DNA of 64,000 bases from Phalacrocorax aristotelis (taxonomy: Eukaryota; Chordata; Aves; Suliformes; Phalacrocoracidae): positions 25,832,975-25,896,974 of the forward strand of contig NC_134283.1 of the NCBI RefSeq assembly GCF_949628215.1, read 5' to 3'. The notes beneath the pieces are model-generated. The model was not told the origin of the DNA, ran no database searches, and saw only the letters and a program-made list of their open reading frames with translations. Numbering within the stretch: the stretch's first letter is position 1; each line of letters begins with the position of its first letter. Positions 55,640-64,000 of the stretch are shown here, piece after piece. A program made the position numbers and the translations under genes.

Positions 55640-55945
55640 ATCTGACCATGAAATACTCAGTTAACAGATTTAGGCTCATGATTTTTGGGGAAGACCAACG
55701 ACATAATTCTTGGGCCCAGCCCAAAGATTAACACGGCCAAAGGCACAAGGTCCAAGGGAAAACTTTGGGAGCGGTGACAAAGGCCAGATAAAACATTGGA
55801 AGGTGTTGCAGTTAAGTAAAAAAAAAATATAAAAAAAATCTTAGGACTTTTCTAAGGAAAATCTCTGACAAGATTTCATTATAAGGATAATGAAGATTAA
55901 TTTCCAACTGTTGACAATTAATTTCAACAGATTCTATGATTCTGT
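55640..55945 (+). mobile_element. Probable old CR1 3' end
   Basis: At 55930-55945 the plus strand reads GATTCTATGATTCTG, the 3' tail repeat of CR1, preceded by TTTCCAACTG. This would place a plus-strand CR1 fragment ending here, opposite to the two clear copies. The upstream part (about 55640-55790, GC-richer, including CAACGACATAATTCTTGGGC and AAGGCACAAGGTCC) may belong to the same insertion, but I could not match it to a known CR1 block. The 5' limit is a guess. Confidence 0.4.
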
Positions 55946-57537
55946 AATTTCCAAATTAAAAAAAATATAGAAATGTATTTATTATGATCATGTTCAGTGA
56001 TCATGTTAGGAGCCTGAAATACAGCTAGTTCCATGGCTAGAGACAGTGCAAGACTTAGAAGACTAGTCCTGACAATATTAAAATTAAAAGTGTTCTGCTT
56101 TAAAATAATCAAAAAATCTGAATCTGTTGACTGATGTAGAACATACCCGCACAATTTACTTGTACACTGATAGTCTGCTGTTTTGGGGAGAGTCTAACAT
56201 TTTGTCAGTCTTAAAAATGAGTGACAAGAATGAAGCAACTTTGTTGCCAAGACATGGTTAGTCATTTCAGATTTGTTTCTAACTAAATTTCTGTGTATGC
56301 AAAATATATACCAATATTATGTATCATTGCAAATTTTGTATTATACTTAATTTGGCTGTGTGTACACATTAATTCTAGAGAAAATAAAAACTGAATTACA
56401 GTCTTCTTCCTGATATTTTGGTGGCCTTTTGTGCTTGTAAATTTAAATTTAAATCAAATTTGAGTTTGATTAGTTAAACATATTATAGTTCCATAGCAAT
56501 ATATATACACACACACGCTCAAAAATATAAGTATATGGATAGTAGGGAAACTTCAGAACACAGCTAAAATGAAGGAAAAAACACTGGGGTTTTTTTGGCA
56601 ATAGTGTGCAGTTTGTTTTTCACACATAACTTTTTGGAAACAAGAGAAAAATAGTTTATTAACATGCAAACAAGGTAGGTGTTTATATAAAACATGATTA
56701 TGTCCAATGTTATAAAAGTTTCGTAAGATGCATTTCAGGAAGGGTGATCTACTCACAACTGAACAAGCTATTAATAAGACCAAATATAGTCTCATTTTTA
56801 AATGGCAAATTATTATACATTGTATATGCCTCATGATACAAAGAAGAAGTAACAGGAAAAGAATCATCCCCTACAACAGCTAGTGCTCTTCAAACGATAC
56901 CTACATGGAATTTGCTTTTGGATCTTCTCCTCCAACTATATTATTGTATACTTTAGTAAAAAAAAACCACCTTCCACGGAACAATTGAAACCTACATAAA
57001 GACACGTTTCTTACCCAAAACTGCTACAGCTTGAAAGTATAACACTTCCAAATTCCATCTAGCAAAATGTAAGCTAAAATCTTCCATTTCTGCAGACCTT
57101 CATTTCCAGTTACTTGCAGGAACCTTTGAATACTCAAAGAATACATGGACAGAAAGTGCCCCAAACAAAACATTACATGAAAATAAACATGTTGATTTAG
57201 ACTGTGTGACCTTTACTGTTGCATCCCTCAGGCCAGTCCAAAAGCATTAAGTTTCTGACAGCCATATTATGAGAAAGTTGAGTTCATTTTGAGGACATGT
57301 GCAAGAACAGGTATGCAGGGCTTTCTGTACAGAGCTTTAAGATGCATTAAGCTTTGCGAGAAGGCTCAGCAAGTCCTTTGGGTGGCGCAGAAAACTAAAT
57401 TCCAGTCTCCCACACTTCTAAAGAGAGGAATGGAGACATAGGGATAAATAAGATTTAGACTTCTACGTTTTAAGATAATCTTACGTCATTACAGAGGGAT
57501 TCTGAAAACTAGTATCTATGGAGTGAAAAAGGTATTC

Positions 57538-57836
57538 ATATGTATAAACATATATGTCTGTATATATACACACATGTATTTAAATTTAGGCTTACTCCTA
57601 CCAACCTCCTAAACTTTTCCCTAAGTCATGTGAGAACCTAACTCCTGGTGTCTATCGTCTCCATATAAAGAATACTGGGAAAGCAGTTAGTATCCAAAAC
57701 AATTTACTAAGTGAATTTAGTGATAAACTTAGGTCTTCATGGCCCAGCATAACTGTTTCATTAAACTTAACGTACATGTATGCAATACACAACCTAAAAC
57801 CCTTTCAAAAAACAATATATATATATATGTATATGA
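57538..57836. repeat. TA-rich microsatellites in the GABRB2 intron
   Basis: Two tracts: TATA/CACA alternation over about 57538-57580, and an (AT)n run at 57815-57834. Simple sequence only. Confidence 0.75.
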
Positions 57837-58283
57837 AGTTATACAATTTTCACGTGTCTGCATGGATGCCTGGTTCATATGCTACATTAGTAATATTTTG
57901 TTCTGAATACTGCTAGATATGTTATTTCTAGGCTGTTTGGGCTATTCTGCTCTTTAACCTTGCTCTATCTTTATGCAAGACAAGCACTCTCTGTGCCATG
58001 CTGCAGCGTGGCTGCACCATGTCTCTCCTGGGAATTAGAATGTTTCCACTGTTGGGGGAAAAAAATATTTTGAGGAAAAAATATTTTTGAAATATTGGGA
58101 AAAAGACTTTAGAATGTGTTCTAACACAGCAATTTGGTTTTTGTTTTTTAATAGTGTTGAAAGCATTACCTTGCTTCAGTCTAGGTAAATTTACAGCCTA
58201 AAGAGCAAACAACAACAAAGGTAAAGCATCATAATTGATAGTTACCCATAGACTAAAGATGGGTAAAAACTATAAAAAAGGCA

Positions 58284-58342
58284 TTTGAAATATGTACCCT
58301 TCTTACCAGTTTTTGAAATATGTATCCCCTTCTTACCAGTTT
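58284..58342. repeat. Tandem duplication, two copies of about 29 bp
   Basis: TTTGAAATATGTACCC followed by TTCTTACCAGT occurs at 58284-58311 and again at 58312-58342, with a small indel and one substitution. It is a recent local duplication in the intron. Confidence 0.85.
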
Positions 58343-59779
58343 GGGATACTATCATTCTGATTATGTAAACATTTCTGATACGAATTTTGGATCACTTGAA
58401 ATTGATTTCCCCTAAATTAGATATAACAATGCATTGCTATGTGCAAAACAAAACCAAACAGATGATAATTTTAGACACTGTAAAGCAAAGGTGTTGACAA
58501 ACAGCCATCTTCTACATTATAATAACATTTTTTACCACTTAGTGCCACCCTAGCATAGACATTCCAGTGATCTCAAGATTCATGAGCACAACTAGGTTAC
58601 ATCCCCTAGCACATAACAGAATTACAACTTATTTTTCAATAGAAATTGGCTGACTCATGGCCATTCAATTAAACCTTGTCAGTCTTTACAGCTGATCTGT
58701 TGTGGGAAATCAGTTCAGCAAATCTGCTAGCCAGACAGACCTTCTGGGCTGGAGCTACATACATTTCTTCTATTTCACTGTACATCATTTGCCTTTTTTG
58801 TGCCTTATTTCCCCACAGTCTGAAATAATGACATAAACTGCATTAATGGATTGTTTTTTGCAACCAAAAGTGTATTTAATTCAGGGTCACTGGTGGATAG
58901 CACATTTGTAGATGCACTACAAAAGCAAAAGGGATATTGTACTTTAAACAGAGTGTACATGCACTGTTCTTACATTAATTAAACATGGCATTCAAAGGAG
59001 TGCAGCTGCAGAAAGAAAAATGCACGCAGTTGACTTGACCTTTATTCAGGTGTCATGTGGAATACAACTATGGATCATGGAGATAAATCACCTTCTGACT
59101 GCTTCTGCAAAGTGCTGCAGGCTAAAACTGGAACTTCCTCAAATTTCACTCCTATCAAACCTCAAGTTTCAACAAAACACGAAGAGGCTGACCGAGCACT
59201 CTGTGCATTGCTGATTGTTTCATATGCAAGTTGTTCCTTAATAATGCATGAATGTAAATTTAGGAGAAAGGTTGAGTTTTTATAATCCATGCCTACTATT
59301 ATTACATGTCCTTCAATAAACTTCTGGGTAAGAAATACCTTCTGACCCCAGATCAAGAGTCAGTCCTTGCGCAGTTTTTCTTGTACTGAAAACAAAAAAA
59401 AAACTCTCCTTGGAGGGGAAAGGAAGAGGATGAATGCTTTCACTGAAATCTGGACAGTGGCAGCATTAGCTCCAGCGATACAGAGCGCTGAGGGTTTGAG
59501 ATTTTAAACTGAAATTTTAAGAGATTCAGGTTACCTTAGTGTTTGAAATATCCTTTTCTGTTACTAACTGAGTCTGTGCATGTAGCCATTTTAAAGGTCC
59601 TCTTTTTTCCAAAAGCTTTTACAGTCTTCTGCTTACTCAGGTTTTATAGAGAGTATACCATACTAGAAGTACCTCTACTGCGTAGGGTGTAAGGTGCAGT
59701 TCCATGTAATAAATACTGGCTGGTTTTAGGTACCTTTGCAATAATTGCTCCTCACTAGAGGTGCATTAATGTGATTTCT

Positions 59780-60100
59780 TCAGATAGAAATGAACAAATA
59801 TTGCTGTGAACTGAAAAGGCCGGAGGCAAGCCAGCAGCAAATCAGAGCGGAAATAAAGGCATTAGCCAAGCCTAAGCTAATGAGCATTGCTTTGGAGCAA
59901 GGTATATTATCTCGGGCCTGCAGCCCTGTTAATGCATCCTTATACCTTAGTCTCAATATTGAAGAGAGTGACCTTGTCTGTTTGCAGCACACAAAGCTAT
60001 CACAAGTTGGCCTGCAAAGGGCCACATGTATGCATCAACAGATTCACATTGGCTCAAGTAAGCACACTCCTCCATCTAATTCCACCCCTCCTTTTTCAAA
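59780..60100. other. Candidate conserved non-coding element in the GABRB2 intron
   Basis: A less AT-biased block with CAAATCAGAGC, AATAAAGGCATTAG, CTAATGAGC and GTTAATGC homeodomain-like words. It gives overlapping open frames on both strands (about 80-120 codons) that match no protein I recognise. An intronic enhancer is possible. There is no direct evidence. Confidence 0.25.
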
Positions 60101-63004
60101 AGAGACACCTATGGATATGAGAGTGAGAAAAAATGTACAGGCTCGTCCATTTATCGACTAGCAAACTGGTGAAGTTTGGAAGCTCTCATGGGAAACAGCT
60201 GGTAGCAAAGCAATACCTGAGCTGACTCTATGCCGTCTCAAAGCGTGCTACTGTAATGGATGGCATTGTTGGCACAATGAAACCAAAAGTACTCAGCCTT
60301 CATGTTCAAACAGCACACATATGTAAGCCGGTGAATCTGAAAATGGGCACCTGGAGAAGGAGGATGCTGTGGGAGCCCCGTTTCCTTGCTAGACTATACA
60401 ATGGCCGGAAACTGTCCATCCTCAGCCTGCTCAGTTGCGTAAGTGAAATAATTAGGTGCAATCACTTGTGAAACAGGTAATTGCATGGTCTTGTTTGTCA
60501 TAAAGCTCTGCTAATGCAGTGGAGTCCTCTAAAAATGAAATATTTGAGGAGAACTATTCAACTTTTCTAGTTAAACTTGGTCAGACTCTTTTCCTTGGTC
60601 AAAAAGGTGTAGGGGAAAAACTCGGCAGCTGAGACAACTTGAAGGGGAAGAAAGTTACCATGTTAAGTGCAGCTGAGGGCAGATTAAGCTTCTGTTTGTT
60701 TTTTTTTTTGCTATATCGTCTCCTTTAGCAATGCTGTGCTAATTTGGATATAACAACAGTGTGTCAGGAGGGCAATGAATTGCAGAGATACCTATATTTG
60801 TTTAAACTTTCTTAGCTTGCTAAGCCTTACATTCGTTCTTCAAGAGAACATTTATATTGTGATTCAAATCTATTAATATGCTGTTTAATCTCATTATCAT
60901 ATTTAAGTTCCATGTTCTCTACTTTGAACCCCAAATTTCTGATAGAAAAAAATGTCATTAGTCTGACAATTTTACCTGCCTGTGACTTGGAGATGTATAG
61001 CAGCAGCGCACTGTAATTTTCAGGCATGCTGACCAAATACCTTACATAATACAGACTACTGAGTAAAGAATTACTCATTGTTTTAAAAATAGACTCAGTA
61101 TATTTCAAAAAAGTCTTTGTGTTCAGAAAAAAACCCTTATCTAAACATGCAGAGGTTAGCGATGTCAGTTCACATTTACTTTAAAAAAAAAGACTGAATA
61201 AATCTGTATAAACAGTTTTATGAAGTGTTGCATAATATCCTGACATTTTTCCCCTCTTTTCCAGAGGAAAATTGCTTTATTAATGCTCACACTAGCAACA
61301 GCATGATTGCAAAATTAGAGGTAGAGCCTAATTTATGCAACTTATGGTATCATGTACTTCAGATATATAGCCTGTACTCTTACAGCATCTCTGTGCTTTA
61401 AGCTAGGTTGGAAATGTCTAGGCTTCGATTACTACTGCCACTGTATACATTCTAAAGCCGTATTCAGTGATGTATTTACATTACGCAAAACATAATGCCA
61501 CTTCTGTGAAGTGGCAAATCAAATTACTTTAAAACGATGTAATAAACAGATTTGATATAAGAAATATTAATTTGCAATAATTAACTGCTCTAAACCTAGA
61601 TGACCTAACTATAAAGAAAAGAATAATTTAGAAATAATTTAGACACTACCTCAATACCATGCAAGAATTAGGAAGACCTGACTAGAAATGGAAGGCAAGA
61701 TGCACCAAATCTTTATATGGTAATGCCTCTATAAGGTTTGATATCTGGTTTGAAAAAATGCAAGTATCATACCCTGTATCTAGCTAATATCCAGGTAAGG
61801 AAACCATAGTGATGTCTAAGAAAAGACTAACAAGGTGCCCCATCAGGAGGTGGATCTGTAGCCCTTCATTTAACAAGAGCCTTGATGTAGGAACTGATAC
61901 AAATACTCATAGTGAGTATTGTCTCTGCTGCCTGACACACTTCCAATCTCTGTTGCTTTGGGAAAGGATGGCATACAGCTGCTTTTCCATTATAATCACC
62001 CCTTGTCAAATGTACAGCTGGCAAGATGCAAGAAACACTTCTTTACAGAGGAAGAAGAATAGAATCAGCCTTTCATTCAGCCCAGTACCTTTACCATGGT
62101 CTTACAGTGACAGTTCTTATTGCCATTAAGTTACCACATAGCTGTAACAGAGGTTTTCTGATCTATCCAGAATAATATATACACAGATATCCTTGATATT
62201 GAAAAGCATTTTAATCTTTCCTAAACCTCCAGAGAAGTCAATGTATGTAGTAGTCTGGATCAAATGAGTTAGATGAACAACTGTGGAAAAACCAGCAATG
62301 AATCCAAAAGATGTAACAAAAGCATAATCAGCAGGTTGACTGGGAATTTAGTAACACAGGAAAACATACTGAAAATACAGAGCTTGGGAGGTGATCAGAC
62401 TGCAAATCCTGAGCAACACAAAGACCAGAAGATGCATCAGACACATTGCAGCGATCAGTATCAGCAAGCCCACCTAAGCCACAGCTGGAAGATGGAAACA
62501 TCCAAGGTAAAATTACTGGATCCAACAATGTAAGAGAAAAATTTATAAACTAATCAAAAATACCTTGGCCACTGGATTCTGGAAAGAACCTACAGGGAAT
62601 AAATCAGAACTGAGAGAACAGTAAGCAGCTCAGTATTTGAACTACGGTAACAGAAATTAAATATATTGCAATGGCTGGGGGTCTACATAAGAAATTATTC
62701 ACAGTGGTACCAGGCTCTACACTGAGATCCTGGTTAGGCTAATCATCTCCTTGAAGACAAAGCCAGGCTTCATAAAGGAGAAAATTTGAAGGGTTATATC
62801 ACAGTCGCTTGTTTCCCTCCTCCTGTCCCCTTCTATCCCAAAAGGAAACAGAAACCAAAATTACTATAAGAAGAAGAAAAGCCTTATAGAGGTTTCTAGA
62901 CCAGATCCTTCCAGACCAGTTTTTTATAATTACAATTAACAGATTAAAGCTATGTATTTCAGTAAAGCCTTTGACACATCATCTTAAAACAGAAGATATC
63001 ACAG

Positions 63005-64000
63005 CATCATAGAATCATTAAGGATGGAAAAGATCTCTAGGATAATCAAGTCCAACCATCAACGCAACAATACCATGTCTCCTAAACCATGCCCCCAAGT
63101 GCCACGTCTACATGTCTTTTAACTAGATGTCTTTTAAATGGTGATTCCACCACCTCTCTGGGCAGCCTGTTCCAATGCCTGAACACTCTTTCAGTAAAGA
63201 AATTTTTCCTAATATTCGATCTAAACCTCCCCTGATGCTGCTTGAAGCCATTTCCTCTTGTCCTATCACTAGTGACTTGGGAGAAGAGACCAACACCCAC
63301 CTCACTACAACCTCCTTTCAGGTAGTTGTAGAGAGCGATAAGGTCTCCCCTCAGCCTCCTCTTCTCCAGGCTAAACAACCCCAGCTTCCTCATCCTCTCC
63401 TCATAAGGCCTGCTCTCCAGACCCTTCACCAGCTTCGTTGCCCTTCTCTGGACACGCTCCAGCACCTCAATGTCCTTCTTGTAGTGAGGGGCCCAAAACT
63501 GAACACAGTATTCAAGGTGCGGCCTCATCAGTGTCCAGTACAGGGGCACGATCCCTGCCCTGCTCCTGCTGACCACACTATTCCTGATACAAGCCAGGAT
63601 GCTTTTGGCCTTCTTGGCCACCTGGGCACGCTGCTGGCTCATGTCCAGCCAGCTGTCAACCAACACCCCCAGGTCCTTCTCCACTGGATAACTTTCTAGC
63701 CACTCCTCCCCAAGCCTGCAGTGTTGCATGGGGTTGTTGTGACCCAAGTGCAGGACCTGGCACTTGGCCTTCTTAAACCTCATACAGCTGGCCTCAGCCC
63801 ATCGATCCAGCCTGTCCAGGTCCCTCTGCAGAGCCTTCCTACCCTCAGGCAGATCAACACTCCTGCCCAACTTGGTGTCGTCTGCAAACTTACTGAGGGT
63901 GCACTCAATCCCCTCATCTAGATCATTGATAAAGATATGTCCCAGATATATGTACCCATAAGACGACAGCCAGCTGAATGATATTGTGAAGCCAGAGGTT
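63005..64000 (-). mobile_element. CR1 LINE, 5'-truncated, relatively intact 3' portion
   Basis: A second CR1 in the same orientation. The minus-strand 3' end lies at about 63005-63015 (ATTCTATGATGCTGT), preceded by the GGTTGGACTTGATTATCC motif typical of CR1 3' UTRs. It is clear up to about 63935. Beyond that the sequence (63936-64000) looks like a diverged or deleted continuation, with a GTCCCAG and a CCAGCTG block in the expected order, so it may run past the window edge. It sits in the last intron of GABRB2, in the same orientation as the gene. Confidence 0.93.
63082..63930 (-). pseudogene. CR1 ORF2 C-terminal fragment with an open frame
   Basis: One uninterrupted frame runs from about 63930 to the stop at 63082. 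It begins just before the catalytic motif ([21 protein letters not shown]) and continues through [110 protein letters not shown] and [15 protein letters not shown]. These are the C-terminal motifs of CR1 ORF2. No frameshift or stop is seen over about 280 codons, so this copy is younger than the one at 8-9.5 kb and of a different subfamily. It lacks most of the reverse transcriptase and all of the endonuclease within the window, so it is not autonomous. Confidence 0.9.

Noticed and set aside
59790-60161. A 123-codon plus-strand open frame
   Set aside because: It is antisense to GABRB2 and overlaps open frames on the other strand. It has no family features and is better explained as a possible non-coding element.
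63175-63961. A 174-codon plus-strand open frame and smaller neighbours
   Set aside because: They lie antisense to the open CR1 ORF2 frame and reflect its codon pattern.

Overview
The window looks like bird nuclear DNA. It is AT-rich and gene-poor. It carries CR1 retrotransposons of the kind that dominate avian genomes, both 5'-truncated, with 3' tails related to ATTCTATG. It also holds the last coding exon of a vertebrate neurotransmitter receptor gene. I see no bacterial or viral genome organisation, no operons, no CRISPR array and no tRNA or rRNA gene. The species cannot be named from what I can see.

The only confident host gene is GABRB2 (GABA-A receptor subunit beta-2), on the minus strand. 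Its terminal coding exon is at 47431-47778, with a clean splice acceptor just above it. It encodes the end of the intracellular M3-M4 loop, the basic phosphorylation and adaptor-binding motif, transmembrane helix M4 and the C-terminus. A long 3' UTR probably runs down to about 41.55 kb. It contains several AATAAA signals and an unusual number of Pumilio-type UGUANAUA sites. From 47779 to the right-hand edge the window lies inside the last GABRB2 intron. I found no second coding exon there, including the mammalian beta-2 long-form cassette.

Layout: 1-8080 is AT-rich intergenic sequence with one GC-rich block at about 3.53-3.96 kb. A decayed CR1 (minus) lies at 8080-9520. From 9520 to 41550 is intergenic sequence downstream of GABRB2, with simple repeats, a short CR1/LTR-like scrap near 33.57 kb, a candidate conserved element near 35 kb and a G-quadruplex/palindrome pair at 38.0 kb. 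The GABRB2 3' UTR and last exon occupy about 41550-47778. The intron 47779-64000 holds an old interspersed repeat at 51.01-51.36 kb, a G-rich tract at 54.84 kb, a probable CR1 tail near 55.9 kb, a short tandem duplication at 58.3 kb and a young-looking CR1 with a long open frame at 63.0 kb, running to or near the window edge.

Most other open frames are short, low-complexity and shared between strands, as expected by chance in AT-rich DNA, and are not annotated. I did not find a previously undescribed multi-gene system. The most useful leads are the Pumilio-site cluster in the GABRB2 3' UTR, the old repeat in the intron, and the G-quadruplex/palindrome pair.
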